From Tolypocladium sp. Sup5 PDA-1 (Eukaryota; Ascomycota; Sordariomycetes; Hypocreales; Ophiocordycipitaceae): a stretch of DNA of 64,000 nucleotides. Shown one piece after another: positions 35,483-46,900 of this stretch. Where the stretch lies: the NCBI GenBank assembly GCA_000750105.3, contig JPHH03000036.1, positions 186,001 through 250,000 of the forward strand, in the 5' to 3' direction. Made by a program: the position numbers and the translations under genes. Numbering within the stretch: the first letter of the stretch is position 1; the number at the start of each line of letters is the position of its first letter. The notes under the pieces are model-generated. The model had not been told where the DNA came from. It saw nothing but the letters and a program-made list of their open reading frames with translations, and made no database searches.

Positions 35483-36249
35483 GTTGGGCCGAGCTGGGGT
35501 TTGCAACGAGTTGAACTGGCCCGGGAGAGCCGTAGATGCAAATGCCCTTCCCGATGCTGTGGCCGGTGTCGTGGAGCTGAAGAGCGGATGCCGCGACGCG
35601 CTGGTCGCGGTCGTACCAGAGAGGGATCGGGACGCAACAGCGCGAGGAGCTGACTCGATGCTCAGTACGGTGATGATTCAGAAGGCGACGAGCATGGGGA
35701 CAAACATGAATTGCAACGCAGGAGCTGTTTGAAGCCAGCTGGCGCGATGGCTCCCCTCATGGATGAAGCTTCGCTGGCGAATTGACACGAGACTTCACCG
35801 AGTCAACCCCGACCAGTACAACGCCCGTTACCAACGAAGATGGGTATTTGGAGAATCGATGAGACGTCGTGAGAGCCTCAATTGCGTGGGTTTGAGATTG
35901 GATGCAACACGGTACGGCTGATGGAAGTTTGAAGGCTGAAGCTGAAGCGCCCCTCCACCCACGGATGGCTCGGGCGGTTTCATCGACGGCTCAGCTTTAG
36001 CCTCTTGCGGCGTTGACGACTTGGCAGTTGGCACCAGACGACTCGATGCCAACAACTCTCACCGACGACATCGCAGCTTGCTTCAGCAGCACTGGGATAC
36101 TGGATTGCAGTGAGACGTACGAATGATGCTTGTTTGTGAAGCCGAAATCGCGTCGAGTTCCTATTCATGGCTGCAATGTCAATCCGGGTGCGCTGTGCGG
36201 TTGAAGACTGCACGCCGTGTTATAGAAGCAAATGAACGTTGCTGGCGGC
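35483..36249. other. Intergenic, no gene seen
   Basis: It contains the upstream region of the DUF924 gene. No domain-bearing frame was found on either strand. Confidence 0.5.
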
Positions 36250-36640
36250 CATGTAAACCTACCGAGTTCCATTTCCTCGAGGGGCGCCCTCCCTTTTGTC
36301 TACGCCTCTCGCTAGTCCGAACTCGCCGGGCACCCTGTCGCCAAACGGGCCTCTTTGATGAAGACCCAGGTATACACCACCAGCGCCCAGTTGAAGATGC
36401 AAAACGTCAAAAGCGTCTTCCAGCCGAGGCTTGTAAGGGCGTGCGGCGTGATTGGCGAAAAGGTAAAGTTGAAGAGCCATTGCGAAGCGGCACCGACGGC
36501 GACGGCGCCTTCTCTGATCCGCGTTGGGAAGATTTTACTCGTGTATAGCTACATTTCGCATCGTCAGCGGTGCAAACTCATGATTTGGGCTTATGAGATC
36601 TGTGATACTCACCCACGGCACCGGTCCGCGAGGCAACGGC
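36250..36640 (-). pseudogene. Relic of a sugar-type MFS transporter (C-terminal part)
   Basis: The minus strand shows GPVPW, an intron-like gap (about 36610-36549), then LYTSKIFPTRIREGAVAVGA, ASQWLFNFTFSPITPHALTS and LGWKTLLTFCIFNWALVVYT ending in WVFIKE. This is the tenth to twelfth helix region of hexose/sugar-porter MFS proteins, which continue with E-T-K-G-x-x-LEEM. Here a stretch containing two stop codons separates FIKE from TKGR.PLEEMEL. No upstream helices are found to the right of 36640, so at least 400 residues are missing. This is a deletion relic, not a functional transporter. A second, intact MFS gene of a different subfamily lies 5 kb to the right, so this relic is not its duplicate. 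Confidence 0.8.
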
Positions 36641-37513
36641 ATACGGCAGCCTCTGGGCTCGGCAGGTGGTATTTCGTGATGGGTCCGACTGCAAGCTTCC
36701 TTGGCGATGGCGGCACCGGATGGCGAGGAAGACCGGAACAGCTGGGGAGCTGGCGATACATCACAAGGTGTGCTGTGCGTATTCGCGGAGCATATCGACA
36801 AATAAAGAGTGCCATGGATGCAGAATTGAAGAAAGGAGATCTGCTCCGAGTTCCTGGCGCTGTCGTCGATGAGGCGTGGCTCCGGATCGGTACCGGGGAT
36901 GGCCCCACTCCACGGGCAGCAGCTCCGGAAGGGCCCCGGATGACCCGTAGCTGTAGAATGTAAGACCACGGGTAAAAAGGAGTTTAGAGATAAGTTGGAC
37001 TGTGACAATTAGTAGCAGTCAATGTCATAATAAAACCGATTTCGCCGCACATCGCGCGCCCTGGGACGTAATTGGTTGTTCATGTCAAACTCACTCAGGT
37101 TGCGTGCTCCGGCCGTCAGGAAACGCAATATCCGTCAGCCATCTACCAGCGAGGCACAGAGCAAAGCAAGCCCGGGCAAAGCACAATCGGATACTCCGAA
37201 AACGGCTTCTGTTCGCTCGGAGATCTATACAGCTTCAAGAGAAACCAATAGTGCAGAAAATTGTATGGTTGACGGATAAAATGCCGCGTTTGAGGCGGGC
37301 GCCTGCAGACGGATAAATATCCGACACGGATAAGACTGAGCCACTGACTTACTCCGAGCCGGACTTCACATGCGGCTTTTGGTTCCAGGAATCATGCACG
37401 AGCAAGCGCCGTTATTGCCATTTTTTATCGAGCCGCCGAGTAATTTGACACTTCAACTCTAAACCTCAATTGTAATCATCTTGCCGTGGTAACCCACCCA
37501 CCAAACCGTCACG
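36641..37513. other. Upstream region of the aldo-keto reductase gene
   Basis: No gene is supported. The final 240 bp contain three GATAA motifs (listed separately). Confidence 0.5.
37275..37333 (+). promoter_or_regulatory. Cluster of three GATAA motifs
   Basis: GATAA at 37275, 37312 and 37329, each preceded by CG (CGGATAA), lie 239, 202 and 185 bp before the aldo-keto reductase ATG. GATA factors such as AreA (nitrogen) or SreA/NsdD bind closely spaced HGATAR sites. The preceding base here is G, so affinity is uncertain. The assignment is inference. Confidence 0.35.
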
Positions 37514-38541
37514 ATGCCTCTCCCCACGCTCTTCACCCTCAACACGGGCGCCAAAATCCCCGCCGTGGGATTCGGCACCTGGCAAGCTCCCCCCGGCCAG
37601 GTCGAGCACGCCGTCCAGATTGCCCTCAAGAGCGGCTACCGCCACCTGGACTGCGCGGCCATCTACCGCAACGAGGTCGAGGTCGGGCAGGGCATCCAGA
37701 GGAGCGGCGTCCCGAGGTCGGATATCTACATTACCAGCAAGCTGTGGAACACGAAGCACAAGCCGGAAGATGTAGAGGCGGCGTTGGACAAGACGCTCAA
37801 GGACCTGGGGACTGATTATGTCGATTTGTACCTCATGCACTGGCCTGTGTAAGTTCCCATGCTGGCAAATCGGGGCTGAAGCGACGCTGACTTCATCAAA
37901 GTGCCTTTCAGTCCGGCGACAAGTGGTTCCCTCTGGATGCGCAAGGACGGTTCCAGCTCGCGGACATCGACCCATCAGTTACGTATTCGGCGATGGAGAA
38001 GCTCCTCCACACAGGCAAAGTCCGTGCCATCGGCGTCTCCAACTTCAACATTCGCCGCTTGGAGGACCTCCTGTCCAAGACCAAGGTTGTCCCGGCAGTC
38101 AACCAGATCGAGGCGCACCCGTACCTGCAGCAACCCGACCTCGTCGCGTACTGCCAGTCCAAGAACATCCTGATCGAGGCATACTCCCCGCTGGGCAACA
38201 ACCAGACCGGGGAGCCCAGGACCGTCGACGCCCCGCTGGTGGCGGAGCTGGGCAAGAAGCTCGACCTGGACATTGGCCAGGTCCTCTATTCGTGGGGCGT
38301 CCAGCGCGGAACCGTCGTTCTGCCCAAGAGCGTCACGCCGTCCCGGATCGAGTCCAACCTCAGAGTCACGGAGCTCCCTGAAGGTGCGTTCGGCCAGCTG
38401 GATGGGCTGGAGCTCCACAAGAGGTATAACTTCCCGGCGCGCTGGGGAGCCGACATCTTTGACGAGGCTGGGGAGGAGGAAGTCAAGCGCATTGCGCAGG
38501 CGTCTGGTGCTGAGAACCTTGAAAAGTTTGGAAACGTTTAG
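37514..38541 (+). CDS. Aldo-keto reductase
   Basis: Exons 37514-37848 and 37902-38541 give 324 residues. The catalytic tetrad is complete: Asp46 and Tyr51 in GYRHLDCAAIYRNE, Lys76 in TSKLWNT, His109 in YLMHWPV. Cofactor-site motifs IGVSNF, NQIEAHPYLQQ, YSPLGNN and LPKSVTP indicate NADPH use. Family members reduce aldehydes and ketones (glycerol, xylose and similar) to alcohols. No signal sequence is visible, so it is cytosolic. It stands at the left edge of the regulator/permease/adenylate-forming-reductase group and could reduce the aldehyde made by the thioester reductase, but general carbonyl reduction is an equally good explanation. The single 53-nt intron and the start at ATG 37514 are unambiguous. 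Confidence 0.92.
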
Positions 38542-38695
38542 ACGAATTTAGACGGGCATAGACAAGGTCGGTATCATGGATCGGTAGAATTATATCACTG
38601 TGTCCGATTCATCCGGAACCCATCGGAGGCCACATCATTGACTCGTCTATATCGACCTGCGGCCAAAAGGCCTTTGCTTTGCGTCAGCCGTCAGC

Positions 38696-40938
38696 TTACT
38701 GTTGATCCCAATAAGAACGTACCGATGAGTCCAGGTCCAAGAAAAAGTCTGTCGTCTGCCAAGCATCCAGCAGTTGAGGGTTAACCGCCATCGGAGTCTC
38801 AACACTTTGAAACACATGCGTAAACACGCCGGCAGGCGCCCCGCTAGGCACCAGGCTGTTTGCTTGCTGCTGTAAGCCATCGACTCGTTCCAGTGACTCA
38901 GTCGTGTCGATATCCTCGCGGCCCGTTTGGGCCACTGGCTGACTCAAAGCCGTGTTCCGAAACTCTTCTAGTATAACAGCGTATCTTCGACTCGGCGAGT
39001 TTGTGGCCGTCGCCTGCGCAAGGTGCGTGTGGCACCGTTCTGCGAGATTCAGCAAGCTGATTCTCGCCTGCTTGTCCACAACTCGCCCCGTCCGGCGCTG
39101 CTGTATCTCCCAGATGTACACGACGACAAGAGCGCAGAACGTGACATAGTGCGTCCACCAAAAGGCATGGAAGATGGGGCCCTCTTTGGCCATGCCGTCT
39201 ACCGTCTCCAAAACAACCCTGGCGGCGGCAACACAGGCCTTCACATGGTTCTCGTATAAAGACACGTCACTCAGGAGAAACAGTCGGCTGGCGTGCATGA
39301 CGGCATGCGAATGCGCCAGCTTCATCACGGTCGCTTGTCGGCGATAGCTGAGGATGAGCATAGAGGGTCGGATCGATCCGAGGTGGACGGGGAGGCTCGC
39401 GCGCCACTCGTCGACTGTTTGAATCAGCCTTCGAGCAGCCGCGACGCGATCGTCTTCAGAGATGTCTCTGATCGAGTACACTTCTCTCGAGATGCATCCA
39501 ATTATTTGGCCAATCCTAGTTGTCATTAGCACGTACAATGGAACAGGGCCTGGGAGAGTCATTGTTACTTTGCGTGGAAGATGAGGGCGTCGATGTGGCA
39601 CTCCCCGAGGTTCTCCAGCCCATCCCCAGGGCCGACGGCAGTCATATCTTCGTCGTTGATTCGGTCTGGAAGCACCTGATCAATGTCATCGTCGTGGTAG
39701 TGCCTCGGCCGTCCAAAGACTACCCCGAGATAATTGTCCAGTATGTACGCCGACCAGAAGAGACGCAGTCCACATTGTTTCTGGATGTAATCCTCTCGCG
39801 AGATCTTCCGCTTCTTTGGGTTCGCCCGACGGTGCAGCCCGAGTGCCGATATAAGCTGCAGGCCATTCCCAAAGACAAACCAGGCTCGGTTAAACCGAGA
39901 CGTCGTCAGGAGATAGAGGACCTGGACCAGTCGAGCCTGTGCAGACTCCAGCTTTGGCGGCCCAGTCTCGACATCAACCAGTCGCAGCGAGACCCCAAAG
40001 AGCTCGTCACTCGAGCTCAGGGCCCGAGCCTCATCTTCCTGTGATGAGATGCCTTTCGACTTTTCAGAATGTGCCTCGGCGATGGCCAGCACGACGAGCA
40101 CGACGGCGGCTCTGGAACGGCCGAGCTCGTGCCACGCCGGCAGCTTCTGGCGGACATTTCGCTCCAGGATGCCGAGCCATTCTTCAACCGTCGGTCGATG
40201 CAGCACCCGGTAGGTCGCGATGCAGACATCGAAATAAAGAGCCACCAAGCGCCTGTTCTCAGCCGGGTCTGGGAGGTGAAGTGGAGCGTGTTCCTGACCT
40301 TCGGCCAGGGGTTTATCGCCTGCCAGGGCTGGCGGCTGGGCATCCGTAGACGCTTTCGCTTCGCCTGGCATGGAACCAGAATTCCGGGCAGACAACCTTT
40401 TCCACGCCCGGTGGAGGAATGAGAAACCCGAGGTGGGATCGAACACCTGGCCTTGAATCTCGGCCATCCCCAGCCCAGGAGACGCCCGCGAAGGAGCTGC
40501 GCTCTCATGGTAACGATGAGGTTGTGGTGACTCCATGGGGACGCTGAAACCCGATGCATAGGCGGCAGGCATCTCACTGCCGTTCTCGACAGACGGTCGG
40601 GAGTATGCATCGGACTGCGGTGGAGTCGGAGGGCGGCCGCGGGTGTACTTTGCGTCGTAGAGACATATCCTGCCTTTGGAGAAGCACTTTTCGCATGGTT
40701 GGTTACCGCTGCATCTAGCCTTTCTGGACTTGCAAAAGTCGCAAGCCCGGCTTACTTTGCGAATCTTTCGCGGGCTGGCGCCGAGGTCGGGGGATAGTTC
40801 AGAGGCTGATGCTGCTGTGGTTCCACGTTTCCGGCTGGCCGTCGGATTCGTTGATGGTGGCCCAATGCCAGCGGCAGCATTGCCGCTACTACGCCTCGCT
40901 GTGCTTATCGGAGCAGCCGTAGAGGTTGGCGCATTCAT
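38696..40938 (-). CDS. Zn2Cys6 fungal transcription factor
   Basis: Exons 40938-39569 and 39515-38696 give 729 residues. The binuclear cluster is at ~66-93 with spacing C-x2-C-x6-C-x5-C-x2-C-x6-C (CDFCKSRKARC, then CEKC). A short acidic/Pro linker (RGRPPTPPQSD) follows. The fungal-specific middle homology region begins near residue 220 (RRLVALYFDVCIATYRVLHR, then RPTVEEWLGI and LGLHRRANPKKRKISREDY) and runs to the end. Such proteins bind CGG/CCG pairs, usually in promoters of neighbouring pathway genes. Stop-to-stop distance to the aldo-keto reductase gene is only 154 bp. It is the natural candidate regulator of the adjacent permease and adenylate-forming reductase. The small intron (53 nt) splits the AA|G codon of HAK/IGQII. 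Confidence 0.9.
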
Positions 40939-41638
40939 GCCGCCTGGTTCATGGGCTGCACCGGAGTTCCAGGTGCAGCGTGTCGTCTCCAGTCTGCTGG
41001 TGGGATGGATGTTGACGGAAAACGAGACACGGAAAAGCAGGTGGGTGAGTGGCTCAGGCCGTTAATTATAGAAAGGTGGAGTGAGTTGGGGAACTTGGGG
41101 AAGCTGGGGCGAGGAAGATGGAGTGCGGCCAAGACGGCTTCCAATGGCCTACATTTGACTCCGACGATGGCCTGCGGGGGATCTGGGGCCGCTACGCATG
41201 ACTCGAAAGGCAATTGCCGAGGTCGATGATGTTCATCCAGGACCTTGTGTCTGTCCAGGAAGTGAACAGTGATTAAATTAATTTGAGTGACGGCACTGAC
41301 AGCCGACCCCGGCTCGAAACACCATGGTGTGGGGGAGACTCGGGGTCTCGGAGAGAGATTGTGGGGAGCGATTGAGATTGTGGGGAGGGGAGAGAGACCT
41401 TTTAATGTGAGTTGCGAACGTGTGCCATAGCACAGCACTCGTTACATTGGTGAACTCCTCAGTTACTCGTACGAGCACATGTAGAAGCCCTTGACTTTCG
41501 TCCGTAGGGGCTTACAAGATTATGAGAAGTAGAGCACGGCCTGCTTCATGATACTAAACTACTAAAGAAAGCCGCCTTCAATATTCCTGGATTACACACA
41601 ACCGGCTTGAACCGTCCAACTCCCTTCAGCGTCAAGCC
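40939..41638. other. Intergenic upstream of the Zn2Cys6 gene
   Basis: About 700 bp from the regulator's ATG to the permease stop, both on the minus strand. It contains purine-rich GAGA/GGGGAG tracts (41329-41395) and no supported gene. Confidence 0.5.
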
Positions 41639-43285
41639 TTACAAGGTGTACTTGAATAGCGGATTTCGGTCGCCCATCCTCAACAACTCGTCCTCGCTGT
41701 ACCGTGCCCGAACTTCCTCTTCAGAAACCTTGGACTTGCGGACGTTGCCCCATTTGTAACTCAGCTCCAAGATGACAGCAGCAATGGCTCCCGTGGCGCC
41801 AAAAGCGAGAGACAAGCCATAACCCGTAAAGTACTCTGGGGCTTCCTTGTCCAAGTACATGTAGCTGCCAATGATGCCGCCAATGTTGCCGACGCAGATG
41901 TTGAACGCAACGCCGATTGCTCGCCGGCTCGACGGGGCCAGGTTGTTGGCCGCCCAGCTGCTGCCCGCGGGCTGGACGGGGTAAATCCCCATCATGCATA
42001 GCATGAGGGCAAAGTATCCCGGGCCCTTGTGGCTTCCTGTCAAGTCGCCCCGGAACGAGATGATGACTGCGTAACCAATGGCGATCAAGGACAGCGGGAT
42101 CGCGCAGAACGGAAACCTCCAGCGAAAGTGATCCGACAGGCGGGCAAAGAAGATGGCAGACAGGGAGGCGGCAACGTAAATGGGCACCGTCATGAGCTGT
42201 GCCGCAGTGTTTTGGAAGCCCATGGCTTTTGTGATGGACGGCAGCGTAAACTTCATGCCATACGAGCAGGCCGAGATGCAAAGCAGCATGTATGCCTGAA
42301 AGTAAAGCCTCCAATTGGTTACGACCATCTTGATGTCGTGCCAGTTGGTCTTCTTCTCGTTGGCCTCGTCGCTGAAGCGGCCGCCCTGCTTGACGAAGGT
42401 TTGGAGGCTGAGGAAGCGAACCTCGTCGGGCTCCAACCAACGGCCAGACAGGTTGGGGGAATCGATGAGGAGCCAGAAGCAGGAGGCTCCTAGCATCACC
42501 GTCATGATACCTTCCAGGAGGAAGATCCACCTCCACCCTTCGTACCCGCCGACACCATTCATCTGAGCGATGGCGGCTGCCAGCAGGCCTGAGAATGCGC
42601 CAGACAACGCACTTGTGCAGTAGAACCACGCAATACGGCTTGCGAGCTGCCCAGGCATGTACCAGAAAGTGCAGAGATACACAGCGCCAGGGTAGAAGCC
42701 GGCCTCAAAGACCCCAAGGAGAATTCGAACGGCCAAGAGACCGCCAAAGTTTTGCGTCACGCCGTGGAGGGTCATGATGACGCCCCATGTCGTGACGAGC
42801 GTGCCCAGGTAGATGGATGGACGGGCGAACCTCTTGAGGAGCATGTTGCTTGGTACCTCGAGCAGGACGTAAGGGATGAAGAACAGGCTGAGCACAATGT
42901 TCCACTGGTTGCCGACGAGGCCCAAGTCATCCGCCAGGCCCTCGATCTTGGCGTTTCCGATGTTTGCTCGGTCCAGGTGGGAGATGAGATAGAGGACGGA
43001 CAGCATGGGCAGCAGTCGTACGTCGATCTTTGCAATCAGTCAACAAGAGCCCAGAGAAGTAGCTCAAGTGCCAAGTTGCCTGGTAGAACTCACCTTGCGA
43101 ACAACGCGCTTCCGCTTCTCAGCCGGGTAACCATTGTAAAACGCCGCATCGTCTTCGCTTAGGCCTAGCACGCGGACGTTGTCGATGATGTGAACGGCAG
43201 ATGGCTTCTCTGCGTCGACCGCCTTGTCCCCGTCGTCAATCATGACGATGTCGGGCTTTTCGGGGTGGGTTGACTGGGCAGCCAT
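41639..43285 (-). CDS. MFS permease, anion:cation symporter (Dal5-like) type
   Basis: Exons 43285-43094 and 43027-41639 give 526 residues. The N-terminal ~65 residues are cytosolic, and twelve hydrophobic segments follow. Subfamily motifs of the ACS/allantoate-permease group are present: MLSVLYLISHLDRANIGNAK, YVLLEVPSNMLLKRF, ILLGVFEAGFYPGAVYLCTF, WYMPGQLASRIAWFY, EGWRWIFLLEGIMTV and SSWAANNLAPSSRRAIGVAF. Such transporters import organic anions (allantoate, nicotinate, tartrate, pantothenate and similar) with protons. It is divergently transcribed from the adenylate-forming reductase gene across 606 bp, suggesting shared control and a related carboxylate substrate, which is inference. Start 43285 (MAAQSTHPEKPD) is preferred. 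An in-frame ATG ten codons earlier exists. Confidence 0.9.
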
Positions 43286-43891
43286 GGTGAAGAGGTACGA
43301 TTGGAACTTTTTCAATCTCTTTCGAGGGAGTTGAAGTCCTCCATGGCGATGGCCAGTGCAGATTGGCTGTATATAGACGTCTTTGCGTTGTACGGCGTGT
43401 AAGCGAGGCGTACCTACCTAACATGTCGTCCATGGTGATCATCACCGTTGGAAGCATGCCCTGTATACGAGAGTTGGAGATGTCGGATATTAATCCGTCG
43501 AACGGAAATGGGTGAATAGGAGGTCGTGAGGCTCCCCCGCATCAACGCCACACTGCGTCTTTACGACATCCAGAAAGACAAGGGAAAAGCCCTCGGCTAC
43601 AATTCTTGGAGCTAAAGGTTCATATCTTCTAGCCGAGGGATTTCCGAGGAATATATTGGGATATCCGTCGAATTGGTGGGCGTCAAAACCAATACTGGCC
43701 AAGGTGTGGCGACCTATGCGGATACTTTTCCGTTAGGCCTCGGCCGCCGTTGACACGAAAGTTACGTTCTTCTTTCCGAGATATCGTACCGTCCTGATAG
43801 CCGTATTTACCATTCAAAATGCCCGCCGTCTCTCGTGAGGCCTCGCCCGCATCTCAGTCGCAGCAACTGCAAGCCCAAGCCATCCTTGACC
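43286..43891. promoter_or_regulatory. Shared divergent promoter of permease and reductase-kinase genes
   Basis: The 606 bp contain several CGG/CCG pairs, the usual recognition units of Zn2Cys6 factors: CCGTCGAACGG near 43494 (everted, 5-bp gap), CGGATACTTTTCCG at 43719-43732 (inverted, 8-bp gap) and CGGCCG near 43741. There is also a perfect 10-bp inverted repeat at 43590-43639. No ORF of note occurs except the upstream ORF at 43819. Binding by the neighbouring regulator is inference. Confidence 0.5.
43590..43639. repeat. Perfect 10-bp inverted repeat in divergent promoter
   Basis: CCCTCGGCTA at 43590-43599 and its exact complement TAGCCGAGGG at 43630-43639 are separated by 30 bp. Each arm contains a CGG/CCG triplet. 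It may be an operator for a dimeric regulator or a chance match. Confidence 0.55.
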
Positions 43892-43941
43892 ATGCCGACC
43901 CAAGTCCAACTTCCCAACCCCGGGCAGCCTCTGACGACTGA
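43819..43941 (+). other. Upstream ORF overlapping the reductase-kinase start
   Basis: An ATG in the context AAAATGCC opens a 40-codon frame (MPAVSREASP...) that ends at TGA 43939-43941, 50 bp past the main ATG 43892 and in another frame. If it lies in the mRNA it would reduce initiation at 43892. The alternative is that transcription starts below 43819. Confidence 0.45.
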
Positions 43942-46900
43942 GCCTGCCAGCGGCAAGGACATCAAGCAGACCGCGCAGGTGCATAGCCGGCTTCCCGAGA
44001 ATTCAACCTCACTGCCGCGCACGGTGGACGACCTGGTGAGAAGCCAGGCGCTGCTGTACGCTGATCACAAGATTGTATCGTATCCATCTTCGGGCACGAC
44101 GTTTGTGGATTATACGCTGCGGCAGCTGGACGTCTTTGCATGGCGAGTCGCAAAGCATTACGAGCAATGGCTGCCGGTCAGGACGTCGTCGTCAGAGAAG
44201 CCGAATGTGGTTGCGCTTCTCGGGCTGTCGAATCTGGAATACCTAATCACCATGCTGGCCATGAGCAAGCTCGGGCACACGGTGCTGCTGCTGTCGACGA
44301 GGATAACGCAAGCGGCGATTGAGTCCCTGATCGCTTGTACCGGCGCTCAGGCGCTGGTTGTCGACACGAAGCGCTTCGACATTGCCAGCAACGTCCAAAA
44401 CACCATCCAAGGGGTCCGGCTGCTTTCAATTGCCGAAAGCCAGGTCTTTGAGTTCCCCGTCGAGGCCCACGGCAACACGCACATGACCGGCTTACTCGAT
44501 GCTGATAAAGAGAGCAACAACATTGCGTTCATCATCCATTCCAGTGGTAAGCAGCTGCTCCGCTGATTACTGACGTTTCTGATCTACATTATTCACCCTC
44601 CTCACTGTAGGCTCCACCGGCCTCCCAAAGCCCATCTACCAGACCCAAAAGTCGTGCCTGGCCAACTACGCCGTCGGCCTGAGCATGAAGGGCTTTATCA
44701 CGCTGCCACTGTTCCACAACCACGGCATCTGCAACCTCTTCCGGGCCGTGCACGCGCGGACCTCGCTCCACCTGTACAACGCCGACCTGCCGCTCACGCA
44801 GGCGCACCTGGTGACCATCCTGCGCGAGCACGACTTTGAGGTCTTCTACGGGGTGCCGTACGCGCTGAAGCTGCTGGCCGAGTCGCAGGAGGGGATCCGC
44901 CTGCTGCGGCGGCTCAGGATAGCCATGTACGGCGGGTCGGCGTGCCCGGACGACCTGGGGGACTTGTTGGTTGACAACGGGGTGAACCTGGTTAGCCACT
45001 ACGGGGCGACGGAGGTCGGACAGCTGATGACTTCGTTTCGGCCGGAGGGGGACAAGGGGTGGAACTACGTGCGAGAGCCGGCAAATGTCTCGCCATACCT
45101 GCGGTGGGTGCCTCGGGGACCGAATCTGTATGAATGCTGCGTTGCGGACGGCTGGCCGGCAAAGGTGCAGTCCAACCAGCCCGACAACTCGTACGCGACC
45201 AAGGACCTCTTCGAGCCACACCCCACGATCCCCCGGGCGTGGAAGTACATTGCCCGGTTGGACGACACCATCGTCCTGGTCAACGGCGAAAAGTTCAACC
45301 CCGTGGCCATGGAGGGCGCCATCCGGTCCAACAGGAGCGTTGCCGAGGCCGTCGTGTTTGGCGCCGGCCGGCCGTATCTCGGCGTCCTCGTCGTGCCGGC
45401 GGCCTCGCTGAGCGCAACGGCGCGGGACCAGATTCTCGACGCTGTCTGGCCGGTGGTTGAGGCTGCGAATGGCTCCGTGGATGCGTTTGCCCGGATATCA
45501 AAGGAGATGGTGCGCCTCCTCCCGGCGGGCTGCGAGTACCCGCGGACGGACAAGGGGAGCATCATTCGCCAGGCATTCTACAAGACCTTCAAGTCTGAAA
45601 TCGACGAAGCATACGACGCTGCAGACAACGGCGTTGCAGATGTCAGACAACTCGATCTCCCAGAGCTGCAGAGTTTCATCCGCGACCTGCTGGCTCGCAC
45701 CATCCCCGGAACAGACGCCGTCGACGACGGAGCCGACTTTTTCAGCTTAGGGCTCGACTCGCTGCAGGCCATCCAGATGCGCAGCGAAATAATCAAGACG
45801 GTTGACACGGCGGGGAAGAAGCTGGGCCAGAATGTGGTGTTTGAGCGGCCGTCGGTTGAGAAGCTGAGCGAGTACCTGTTCGGCCTGCGAAACGGGGATG
45901 CCTCAGAGACGAGCAGGTTAGTAGAAGATGAGATGAGGGACATGATTGCCAAGCACCGGTGTTTAGAGAGGATTATGGGGTCATCGGTGGTGCGTTTATC
46001 TCTTCCTTCTCACTTATCGCCAGACTTACACGCAGCCAGGTTGTCACCGGAGTAACTGGATCTCTCGGCGCCCACGTCGTCGCGAAACTGGTATCAGACC
46101 CCAGCATCACAACGATCTACTGCCTCGTCCGCGCACAGGACTCGCCCCAAGCAGCCCGCAGAGTCAAGGAATCCCTCCTGCAACGCCGGCTGTACCACAC
46201 GCTCTCCCTCCCCTCGAGGCGCAAGCTCATAGCCCTGCCCTCCGACCTGGGCCACCCGCAGCTCGGCCTCTCAGACACCGACTACCACAGCATCAGCAAA
46301 GACCTCCGCGCGGTAATCCACTGCGCGTGGTCCGTCAACTTCAGCATGCAGCTGTCCAGCTTCGAAAAGGGCAACGTCGCCGGCGTCACGCATCTTGTCG
46401 CCCTCTGCCGCTCGTCCCGGCCGCCGGCGTCCATGAACTTTTGCTCGTCCGTGAGCACCTGCTCCCGCGCGACGACGCTCCCCGTGCCCGAGGCGCTGCC
46501 GGAGCTCGCGTGGGCGCAGGGCATGGGCTACGCGCAGTCCAAGGCCGTGGCCGAGCACGTCTGTGCCAGGGCCGCGGAGGAGCAGGGCGTGACGGTGCGC
46601 GTGCTGCGCGTGGGACAGATTGTCGGGGATACGCAGCATGGGGTTTGGAACGCACAAGAGGCGGTCCCCATGATGATGCAGACTGCAGTGACGGTTGGAG
46701 CGCTGCCCAAGCTTACGGAGACGCCGTCGTGGCTGCCGGTTGACACTGTTGCCCAGGCGGTGGCTGATATCTCGCTTTCTGATGCGGGAAGTGTGTTTGC
46801 GAATGTCACGAACCCCAGGACGTTTAGCTGGACGGATGACCTCTTGCCTGCCTTACATGCGTCGGGGCTGAACTTTGAAGAGGTTACGCCCAAGGAATGG

